The notes under the pieces are model-generated. The model was not told where the DNA came from. It ran no database searches and was given only the letters and a program-made list of their open reading frames with translations. 64,000 nt of DNA, taken from the NCBI RefSeq assembly GCF_020520425.1, contig NC_079491.1:20513449-20577448 (forward strand), read 5' to 3'. The stretch comes from Spinacia oleracea. Its lineage: Eukaryota > Streptophyta > Magnoliopsida > Caryophyllales > Amaranthaceae. Each line of letters opens with the position of its first letter. Position 1 is the stretch's first letter. Positions 36,654 to 45,942 of the stretch are shown here, piece by piece. The position numbers were made by a program, and so were the translations under genes.

Positions 36654-38071
36654 TCCCTTTAAATCATTTTAATAAGGGTTAGTGACTCGATTTAATGATT
36701 CGATTTATGATTCATGGTTAGTGACTCGATTTAATGGAATAATTGGACTTAATCAGGAATCATAGTTTAATCTATAAAATTCATGGTTTAATAATCAATC
36801 CAATTACAATTGAAATGGATTTTATTTATAACTTTTCAAAGAATATTAAAGAATCCCATAATAAAGATAATTTAATACCATTATTAATGAAGTAACTACC
36901 ACATATGTTCATTTTAACACCACTTTATATAACTGAATACCCTTTTAACCTATTTGAATACCACATATGTTCATTTTAACACCACTTCAATTTGGAAAAT
37001 GGTTAAGAGTGATATATGGTTCACGTAAGATTCATGGTTAATCATTTGAATAAGGATGATTAAGGATGATTAAGGATGATTGGATTCATGGTTTAATGAA
37101 TTGATTGATTTACTATGATTCATTCTACTATGAATTATGAATTACGATTCTAAGATTCGATTCCATCAAAGGTATGAATTGCGATTCATGATACGATGAA
37201 TCGAGAGTGACATAAGGTAAATGGTTATTTGAATAAGGATGATATATTATTCGATTTCAAATTCGGCCTATGAAATCTTCGGCTTAAAAATCATTCTAAT
37301 GATTTCTTATGATGTCGATATACGATTCGATAACAATACTCGATGTGATGGAACAATTAAACTACTTAAATATTTCATAAAATAAAGTACTTAAATATTT
37401 CATAAAATTAAAGTACTTAAGTATTCATAAAATATTTTAGAAATTAGAATTTTTGATGATATTTTAGAAGTTATATCTTGAATAAGACCTTTAAATGAGT
37501 ACCACTTTTGTAACAGGAGTATCATTTTTATGTAAATGAATACCATTTTTTGTAACTGTGTACCACTTTTATGTAAACGAATACCATTTTCATGCAAATG
37601 AGTATCATTTTTATGGGCCATTTTTATGGGCCATGCAATATAATTTCATTTTTATGTAAATGAATACCATTTTTATGTAAATGAGTGCCATTTTGGATCG
37701 GATAGTACCATTAGGCCTATTTTGAATGCTTCCTAATAAAAAAACAAGGTATGTTTGAATACTACAATTTTGAATATAGGCCTATTTTGAATATGGGCCT
37801 ATTTTGAATATGGGCCTTTGAAACTATGCACTAGGATAAGGATAATGTAAAAATGTACCAAATCAAATGTTTAAAGTCTCCCACAAACAAAGGAAAATTA
37901 ATTCACAAACACAACAACTATTCCAATTGAGTAAATCACAAACACAACAACTATTCCAATTGAATGAATTACAAGTCCTTAACCTTCCCCATTTCCTCCC
38001 AACAAGATATTTTGTATAAATCTAGGAACCACCATCGTCGCCTTTGAACCACCATCGTTGCCTGAAACAGG

Positions 38072-41000
38072 TTACATAGAAACACTTCCATTTTGCGTAA
38101 ACGAATGAAAATGGTTATTATAAACAATAGCAGTGTTGTTGTTGATGTTGTTTAGTGGACGAAACTGACCTACGGAGGAACACCCTTGATGACAAGATGA
38201 CGACCCAGGATGGTACGAGTTTATAACAGGGATCAGATGGCCCATTTGAGAAGGATGGCTCACTTCAGAAGGATGGACAATTTGAGAAGGATGACCTATT
38301 TGAGTAGGATGGCCCATTTGACAAGGATGGCCCATTTGAGGATGCACCATTTGAGAATGCCCCGATTGAGGAGAACCAAACGTGACATGGTCCCCAGACG
38401 GGTCTATGTAGCCATCAATATATCCATCTCCAACATATGCTCGTTGTTGTTGATATACACATCCGGGAGCTGAAACAGGCCGGGCATAGTACCTAAAGGA
38501 ACCATCCAACATTTGTATACCACCAACACTTTGTACAAATTCCTGAAAACAACAGTGAAAATAAAGATCCAACTTGTCCACTTAATTTCCAACTGAAACA
38601 GACTAATAGACTTAATTTCTGAAAATAAAGATCCAACTGCCAAAACCAAATCAAATCAAATCAGAAAGCTTAATTTCCAAATCAAAACAGACTAACAGTG
38701 AAAACAGACTAACAGACCAACTGCCAAAACCAAATCAGAGACTTAATTTCCAACTACCAAAACCAAATCTTCTGGTTCTAGTTTACTAATATACTTAATT
38801 TCCAACTGGTTCTATTTTACTTAATTAACTAGCTTAATTGTTTAATTCTTCTATTTTACTTAATTAACTAGCGTAAATGGTTCTATTTCTATTTCTTAAA
38901 CTATAACTAGCTTAATTAACTAGCTTAAACTATATTTCAGACGAAAGATGAACTTGTATAATGAAAGCTTTGTAAATTACCTGTTGGGGTGGCTGGGGAT
39001 GCACGAAGTTTTGTTGCGGTTGTTGTTGCTGCGGATGCACTATAAGTTGTTGCTGCGGATGCACTATAAGTTGTTTCTCATCAACCTTCTTGCTCTTCCG
39101 TGGCTTCCTCGGTGCCGCAGGCTTCCTTGGCGCCGCTGTCTTCCTCGGTGCCGCTGCCTTCCTCGGTGCAGCCTTTGGTTGAGCTGGAGGAGGAGGACAT
39201 GGAGGACAAGGAGGGGGACATGGAGGAGGACATGGAGGAGGACATGGAGGACAAGGAGAAGAAGGACCAACATCATTGGTTGAGCTAGGAGTTAGAGTCT
39301 CTCTGTTCATTAGTTGTTCTTGGGTAATTGGCCGCTTCAGACGCTCGGTACATGACCTATACCGGTAACTAGTAGTCTTGTGGGCCGGTCTTGGAGGTAT
39401 TGGAGGATCTAACAAAGGAAAAACCTCATTGCCATTTGCTTGGACCCCATGTAGGCCCACATCTATGCTTTCAAGGCTAGGACTGCCACCAACATCATCA
39501 TCATCATGATCAAAGCCACCTGTTAAACCAGCTGCAATTGCATCCATTGCATCTATTCTATCATTGAAGCTTCCTGATAAACCCCGAGCAAAGCTGCTAG
39601 ATAAACCTCCAACGCTTCCCGATACACCACCACCGGCACAACTTCCTTCATCCTCATTCGTTTGTGGGAAATCAAACACCATCGTACGTCGTACCCCAAT
39701 AGGTTGTAACTGGACAACGGATAAGGGGGTCAATTTCGTACCACCTTTCTCCAAACACACAGATGACGGGGTACCAACTACAACATCCTCATTTTTCCTT
39801 TTCCTGTCAAGCATTGCAATCTTCTCATCCAAACGCATTGCCAACAAGTGAGATATTTCAACAACAACATCCATCGACTCTTTGTAGGTAGCTGCCCTTG
39901 AAGGTAAAGGCTCAAACAACACCATTAGCTTATCGTACCTGTCAATATTAAACATTATATGTGAACAACAGATACACATTGACTACATGTACACATTATG
40001 AGGTATATCAGCTTTAATAAAATAATAATTGTTTTAGTAAATTAATAATTCTAACCTACACACAACTTCTGTCTTCAATGGGTCGTGGTACATCACCCTA
40101 ACCTTCGTATGCTTCCTTTCAACATCTTTCCGCCAACGACGAAGTATGTACTTGCCAGGAATTCCAGTTTGGTTATTCAAGTCATAAACCAATATCATAT
40201 GCCTACACATTATACCGTGACATTCAAAGTGCTTACAATCACAAGATGCTTCCTTGGTAACGTAATTATACGTTGCAACAAACTTCGTCTTATGCTTCGT
40301 AACAATCTCCTTCCTTGCGTGTTTAGGCTTTATCCAAACCCTATCCTCAAGCTCGTACTCTTCAACAGACTCATCCAACATTTTCTTGCTCAAACACCGC
40401 ACATACAGTACCCTACTACACTCTCTTTGGACCTCATGAAATTTGGCGTCCGTGTATAATTTCTGGAAAAGTTCCTCGGCTGGGAAACAGGTGACAATTT
40501 GCCTTAGATTTCTCACAGTGCTCGTATCGGCCATAGTTTCTTCATTTGCCCTTGCCTCCATTGCTTCACAGTAAGCCTCAACAAACTCATACAAATGAGT
40601 ATGCTTGTGTACAAATTGATCAAAAAAACTGTTTATACTTTCAACTCGTTGGGTCGTCTTCATGCCAGCCCAAAATAAATGCTTCAAATACGCAGGAACC
40701 CACATGTTCCTTTCCGCATACAACCCTGATCAGATGAATTTCACCAACAACTCAGGTAACTGATCAGTTGCACAGATCATAACCACAGATCAGGATCACT
40801 GATCAGGTAAACTGATCAGAGCACTGATCAGGAACATTGATCAGGAACACTGATCAGGTACACAGATCAGGTACACTGATCAGGTACACTGATCAGGTGC
40901 ATTTATCAGGTACACTGATCAGGTGCACTGATCAGGTACACTGATCAGGTGCACTGATCAGGTGCACTGATCAGGTACACTAATCCACTGATCAGGTACA

Positions 41001-43158
41001 TTGATCAGGTGCACTGATCAGGTGCACTGATCAGGTGCACTGATCAGGTGCACTGATCAGGTGTGTGCACAGATCAGTGGTGGTGTGCATCAGTTTAGAT
41101 TATTTTTTTCACATTAAATATACAATTCATCTCCAAAATATATATATAATTCACAGACGGAGAATGTACCTTCAAGCCAATCATCATCAACCTGGTACCT
41201 CTCCATCACTGTTTCCCAATTTAATTCGAACTCATCACATGTTAGACTATCATATATTGCCCGCTCCAGGTCTACCTTTAAATCGGGGTACTCTACATGC
41301 GTTCCAAGCTTCCTACTAAACTTCTGAAGAATGTGCCATATGCACCACCTATGACATGTATTGCTCATGGTTGTTCTCAAAGCCCTCCTCATCGTGGGAT
41401 CTTGATCAGTCAATATCCCAATTGGGGCTTTACCACCCATACATTCTAACCAATTGCCGAAAATCCACTCAAATGTGTCACTATTTTCATGCGAAACAAG
41501 CGCACATCCAAGTAATATGCTCTGACCATGATGATTTACACCAACAAAGTTCGCAAACGGCATTTTATATTTATTGGTCAAGTACGTACTATCAAAGCAG
41601 ACAACATCACCAAACTCCTCATAAGCAGCTCTACTACGAGCATCAACCCATAAAGCATCCTGCAACATCCCTTTTGCATCTTGCCGGTACACGTGAAAAA
41701 AATCAGAATTATCTGCTTTCATCTTCTTAAAATAGTCATACATTGCCCTCGCATCACCACCACTTGTCCTTGCCTGCCTCACCTTCGCAACCACTTCATT
41801 AAGATCCTTCCGTAGGAAAGGCATTCTACCTCTACCATTCCGTTGCACCGCCATTAAGTTATAAGTTTGAGCTACAGACATACCAGATTGCGAACATACA
41901 TTCGCTTGTCTCAACACATGAGGATTTTCCCTTAAAAACTTCTTCCGGTTATAAGCAATAATCCTATACTTACTAGGGGTGGGGTGATGATTTTCATGAA
42001 CCATTACTGCTCTACGTATCACCCACTCTCCTAACTTATTTACACTTGCAAATACATATACGGGACATTGACATTTCTTAGACTTGCGTACCCCACTCCC
42101 AATTACTTCATGGAGTGAATCGGATGCCTTGCGCCTTCTTTCCGGCACACCATAGCACTCACAAGTCCACAAACAATTACGCTTCTCTTTCCCCATTCCT
42201 TTCTCTTTATCAGAACCAACCACAGATTTCACCGTACCACAACGACGGGCAATACCAAAACCCTTTTGTTTGGCATACCCCCTAAACTGTTCTTCAATCT
42301 CCTCCCAACAACGAAACACCATACCAACCTTCAATTCAAGAACTTCCTCCTCTTCCCCGTAGGCAGTTACTACCATTCGCTTTTTTGGGGTTGTGAAACA
42401 ATCCTCACCACCCTCCTACAATTACATTCAAAGCCAACCCCCATCACAATTACCAATCTCAACCAACCAATTCCAAACAATTCCAAACCAGAACACACAC
42501 CAATATCATGCTAAAAAAAATCATCCTTTATAATCTTTTTGGAAATCTTACATTATTATTAATTACCATCAAATTTATAATCTTACATCATTAATTAGCA
42601 TCATTTCCAAGTTCAGTATTAATTTTAATGATTAATTAATGCATTCAATCATTCATTTTAATGATTAATTCAACAATCAACAAATTCAGTAAATCAATAA
42701 ATTCATACCAACAAACCAATAGATTAATACCAATCAACACATTAACCAATCGCAATAAATTTCAAATTACGAAAAACAATCAGATTTCACAAATCCCTAA
42801 CACATGATTGCTACAAAATCCATAAAACATCAAAAATTGGAGTGAAGTGCCATTGAATGCCATTTCCAGAAACATATGAGTTTCATTTCCATGAAAAATC
42901 AATTGGATAATTTATAGAACAGATCTAGATTCATACCTCTTCGTCGGAGGAGGATTGTGGTTCATACCTCCATATGAAGTCTTCTTCTTCCTCTTCTCCT
43001 TCAACCTCGCGACTACCTTCACCATTTTCGTCACCATTTTCGTCACCAATTTCGTCACTAATTTCATCACTAATGCCCTCCATTTCCGAAATTAACATTA
43101 TGGAGCAACCCCCAAATAATATCTCAACAAACGTGGATGAAGAAAAATAGGAGAACAA
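38072..43158 (-). CDS. MULE transposase, FAR1-type with MULE and SWIM domains
   Basis: Transposase of the large MULE, binding its ends and cutting and pasting the element in the nucleus. Five exons in consistent phase (minus order): 43158-42937, 42415-41170, 40725-40062, 39938-38981, 38542-38072; 3561 bp, 1186 aa if the start is at 43158. ATGs at 43098 or 43083 are plausible too. Exon 1 is acidic. A FAR1-type domain lies at about 105-200. The MULE catalytic core has Asp in FDSTYLTNKY (about 349), Asp in LTDQDPTMRR (about 411), and a likely Glu in RVESINSFF (about 518). The SWIM zinc finger CDCKHFECHGIMCRH is at about 651-665. The C-terminal 400 residues are low-complexity repeats. No stop or frameshift was found, unlike the peptidase gene nearby, so the element may have been mobile recently. 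Confidence 0.85.
38200..38375 (-). repeat. Coding minisatellite: Gly/Val-His-Pro hexapeptides
   Basis: An 18-bp unit repeated about eight times in the last transposase exon gives hexapeptides such as QMGHPS and QIVHPS. The DNA units (GGATGGCCCATTTGAGAA) have diverged but stay in frame. Confidence 0.8.
39000..39265 (-). other. Repeat-built tail of the transposase
   Basis: Within transposase exon 4, in protein order: a Cys/Pro tract of CPPP units (about 39265-39180); a basic tract of four AAPRK-like units followed by RKSKK (39175-39080), which looks like a histone H1 tail; and Gln-rich IVHPQQ repeats (39070-38985). All in frame. Basic Ala/Pro/Lys tails commonly bind DNA without sequence preference. 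Confidence 0.75.
40735..41070. repeat. Intronic minisatellite, unit about 12 bp
   Basis: About 22 copies of the unit CACTGATCAGGT with small variants (GTGC or GTAC as spacer) fill most of transposase intron 2 (40726-41169). The unit contains the palindrome CTGATCAG. The array touches the splice acceptor: the last CTGATCAG (40726-40733) supplies the intron-ending AG. Confidence 0.85.
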
Positions 43159-43427
43159 GAAGAAAAAAATGGGTTTGGTTTTTTTTTTTCGGATGAATTA
43201 TGGTGGTGTTCGAAAATGGAGTTCGAACAATTGGTGGTGTTCGAAAATGGTGTTCGAAGATTTGGAACCCAACACTCAGTAAGAAAGAAGAACTAAAAGA
43301 TAGGGGGTTTAATGATTGCCAACTCAGCAATGCCAAATCACCATCCCGTTTTACAATTTCACTATTCCGTTTTCCATTTCCCCCCAAAATTATTTCACAA
43401 TTACATTTATATTTTTTTTGGGGGGTT
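43159..43427 (-). promoter_or_regulatory. Right subterminal region, transposase promoter area
   Basis: About 270 bp between the transposase start and the right MULE end. It carries two close copies of GTGTTCGAAAATGG (43203-43250) that could be transposase-binding or promoter repeats. No clear TATA box. Confidence 0.35.
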
Positions 43428-43451
43428 GGCATGTATTTGCCAATACATGCC
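43428..43451. repeat. Right terminal near-palindrome of the MULE
   Basis: A 24-bp near-palindrome, GGCATGTATTTG followed by CCAATACATGCC, the counterpart of the left end at 28726-28747. Confidence 0.6.
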
Positions 43452-43615
43452 AGACATGTATTTGGACTTCCTCAGCTAGGAAAGCAGAGACAACTGTTGT
43501 TATTTTTCGCAAGCCTATGCCTCCCTAAATGATCTTAGGTTGACCAATTTTATTGCACGAGGCCATGATAATATGATATCATGGGAACACCTTTCTTGTG
43601 TTTTTGTGGCTAGAT
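43452..43615 (-). pseudogene. LINE ORF2 fragment right of the MULE
   Basis: The minus strand encodes QPKII and, after a stop, GGIGLRKI, the conserved segment after the RT thumb in plant L1-type ORF2. It belongs N-terminal of the piece at 27340-28725. Weak LINE-like sequence continues past the hAT element to about 45080. It is decayed. Confidence 0.5.
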
Positions 43616-43754
43616 ATTCATACCAGGCCCGGCCCTAGGGGCTAGGCGAGGGGTGCGACCGCCTAGGGCCCAAGGTGGAAAGGGGCCCTAAATAATTGTC
43701 TATCCAATAATTTAGTACTAGTAATAAACAACACATTAAATACACATGTTATTT

Positions 43755-43830
43755 CCTTGGCTCATTGGTAGAAAGTAGGTTCTAAAGTTTTGATATCTAC
43801 TAGAGGCCTAGGTTCAACTCCCCTTACTAA
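43755..43830 (+). repeat. tRNA-derived SINE-like piece
   Basis: Contains an A-box-like TGGCTCATTGGTAG (43758-43771) and a B-box-like GGTTCAACTCC about 47 bases later, the spacing of an internal Pol III promoter. No clear poly(A) end or target duplication. Confidence 0.4.
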
Positions 43831-44240
43831 CTCTTTTCTTTTTAAACTTTGTCAATATTTTTATTTTTGTGTTTTATGTTGAGTTTATGTACGTAGTATT
43901 AAACTTTTAGTACTCAGTTCTAATTGATATTATATGTGAGCAAAAAAATGCTTATTTGATGGACTATGGGTTTATAAGTTTTAAAATAGATAAGCATTTT
44001 AATGAAGACAAAATTAACTGATATTTTTATATGCTCAAAATGAACATTTATTTTCAAAAAATATATCTTTACGCATATTAATCATCTTGTAATTAAGTGA
44101 GTAGTTATTTTATTGAAATATTTCAAGAAATCGACTAGAGCCGAATTTTGAAATTCTAGGATCATGCAAAGGAGATATAGTAAGTTTTTATTGATTTGAA
44201 TTCAACAATATAATGGATTTCACAAAAAAGAAAAATATTA

Positions 44241-44932
44241 CTTCCTCTGTTCCGGAAATATCGCACCATTTGTTTTTTACACTATTCACACTACGAGTTT
44301 GACCATTTGTTGTGATTCGTACGTGTTTGGGCTCCCAATTGAATACCAATTGGGCCATTAAGTTCAAAGCCCAAAGGCTCACAGCAACAACATCAAACCC
44401 ACTACAGTCCAAAAGGCTATTCAGCCGCCAATCAAGGCCCAAGGCCCGCTTGCAATAAATGACCTAAGGGCATTTATTGTACAAACACTATAAATAAGCC
44501 GTCATGGCTCACTTACCAAGGTACGTCCATTTCACGCCTTAAGACTACTCTTCTAGAGAACTTCTCTCTCTAGAATCCGAGCATTGTTCTTACTTAGGCA
44601 TCGGAGGGGCTTTCCTCGTAAACACCCCCGAGGCTAGTAACTTGTTTATTGTGCAGGTTGATTTGGATACAACACATTCAAGCTAGCAAGATCTTCAACA
44701 CACACAAAAAGGGCCTTCATTCGAAGCCCATTGTTTCATCCACTTCAACACCGGAACAGTACGTAAGGAATTTTAGTCATGTGGGATTATGTTAGATTTG
44801 TATCGATATATATTTTCTAAAAATTAATTTTTTATAATTTTTACTTGAATACGATGTGAGATATTATGAGTCAAAGTAAAGGTTAGATGAGTAAAAGTCA
44901 ACCATGGTGCGATATTTCTGAAACGGAGAAAG
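44241..44932. mobile_element. Stowaway-like MITE interrupted by a solo LTR
   Basis: TIRs begin CTTCCTCTGTTCCGGAAATA and end TTTCTGAAACGGAGAAAG, with GCGATAT/ATATCGC words inside, flanked by TA at 44239-44240 and 44933-44934. Without the LTR and its duplicated site it is about 252 bp. Confidence 0.8.
44324..44758 (+). repeat. Solo LTR inside a MITE (fossil)
   Basis: 435 bp starting TGTTTGGGCTCCC and ending ACACCGGAACA, with a perfect 5-bp target duplication GTACG at 44319-44323 and 44759-44763. It contains CTATAAATAAGCC near 44490, a TATA-like box. Small LTR, probably Ty3-type or TRIM; the family is not certain. Confidence 0.82.
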
Positions 44933-45024
44933 TATTTCAGTTAAAGACGTATTATTTTGGAAGGGCCCAAATCCCTTATTTTGCCTAGGGCCCTCAAAAT
45001 ATCAGGACCGGGCCTGATTCATAC

Positions 45025-45382
45025 ACATCGTTTTCGAAAGTCGCCTTAGACGAGGACCATTTAGTCATTTGTAATTTGGACTGATTATCGACTTCATTAT
45101 CGCTATATATTAAATTTGAAGGGATTTCTAATGGCCACAATAAAGATACCGTGGGCGGCACAACGAAACTGAACCACTAACCACTTTAATTAAAATATTT
45201 GAACATATTAATCTTCGTTAAATTGGCCCACGTGGGACAACGTGGTTAACAAACCCAACAATCCCAAATTTATAGGAAACGAAATCAAAACTAAACACTA
45301 TTTATTTTCTCCTTCACGTAAATATATTATCAGGTTTCATAAGTCAAAATAAACGAGATTTGAAAAATGGATTGAAAAATAC
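45025..45382. other. Unassigned DNA upstream of the UGT
   Basis: Possibly LINE remnant at the left (to about 45080); nothing recognisable in the rest. Confidence 0.3.
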
Positions 45383-45560
45383 TTCTTCCGTTCTTTTTTA
45401 AATGACACAATTATTTAAACACGTTTGTCAATGCACAATTCCAAACATTAATATCTCCAATTTTGAAAAAGAAAAAAAAGTAAAATGTTGATATTTAAAA
45501 AATATTTATTGAGACGAATCTAATAAGACTCCACACGACTATGTTTTTTTCTAGAGGAAG
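45383..45560. repeat. Degenerate MITE remnant
   Basis: Begins ACTTCTTCCGTTC and ends near AGAGGAAGTA, with inner words (TAATATCTC, CACACGACTATG) shared with the MITE at 50512-50768. Confidence 0.4.
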
Positions 45561-45593
45561 TATTTAAATATTGCAACTATTTATAGTTCTTTA

Positions 45594-45875
45594 TTCCCTC
45601 TATATTTATTTAAGGGATACAGTATTTATTTAAGAGATACACTTGTCATTTTTAGCAACTTATCAACCTCACCATCTAATTAAATAATCTATCTACACCC
45701 CACCTCCACCTCCACCCACACCCACACCCCCTAAAATAACATGGTCCCTACTTATTTTACTTATTAAAATATCTATCCAACCCCACTTATTTTATTACTT
45801 TATTTGATTCAATTATTCTTCTTAATACCCGTGTCCGACCAAGTATATCCCTAATATAAATAAATAGGGAAGGAG
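45594..45875. mobile_element. MITE in the UGT promoter
   Basis: About 280 bp. The left end TTCCCTCTATATTTATTT is the approximate inverse of the right end near 45848-45875. TA precedes the left end. The right arm lies 70-90 bases before the UGT start codon and contains TATAAATAAATA (45855-45866). Confidence 0.5.
45855..45866 (+). promoter_or_regulatory. Possible TATA box of the UGT, inside a MITE arm
   Basis: TATAAATAAATA about 80 bases before the ATG at 45943, which would leave a 5' UTR of about 50 bases. Position and sequence fit a plant TATA box. No expression evidence. Confidence 0.4.
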
Positions 45876-45942
45876 TAGTATGTAGGCGCTAATTAAAAGC
45901 TTGGAAAGTGTTAAAAATGATTTTTTTTTGTACGGAGTAGCA

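Larger units (their letters stand above)
34235..38071. other. AT-rich repetitive middle of the MULE
   Basis: 3.8 kb with no supported gene between the converging gene ends. It is made of dispersed degenerate words: AATACCATTTTTATG-type (34570-36120, 36880-37000 and 37490-37710) and GATTCGATTATGATTC-type (34980-37330). It includes a tandem duplication (36272-36653) and telomere-like repeats (35926-35975). Frames in it are short and repetitive. It looks like decayed tandem-repeat DNA. Confidence 0.6.
28726..43451. mobile_element. Large Mutator-like element (MULE), about 14.7 kb
   Basis: A DNA transposon with a FAR1-type MULE transposase gene on the minus strand (38072-43158) and a Ulp1-like peptidase gene on the plus strand (29898-34234), as in the Kaonashi-type MULEs that carry C48 peptidases. 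The ends are set by near-identical palindromic sequences, 28726-28747 and 43428-43451; both contain GCAAATACATGCC reading inward. LINE ORF2 sequence lies outside both ends. Flanks CAGCCATG (left) and CAGACATG (right) could be a mutated target duplication; a clean 9-bp repeat was not found, so the ends are uncertain by about 20 bases. Both TIRs look short. Confidence 0.7.
43624..45016. mobile_element. Non-autonomous hAT element holding nested insertions
   Basis: Ends CAGGCCCGGCCCTAGG and, inverted, CCGGGCCTG, with a perfect 8-bp target duplication ATTCATAC at 43616-43623 and 45017-45024, the mark of hAT transposition. Total 1393 bp, about 699 bp without the MITE (44241-44932) inside it. No transposase. 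A tRNA-like SINE piece lies at 43755-43830. Confidence 0.88.

Noticed and set aside
39064-39288. Opposite-strand frames across the transposase tail
   Set aside because: Shadows of the repetitive coding sequence; only the transposase frame has consistent splice sites.
40735-41070. CRISPR-like regular repeat
   Set aside because: The units are contiguous with no unique spacers and the host is a plant; it is an intronic minisatellite.
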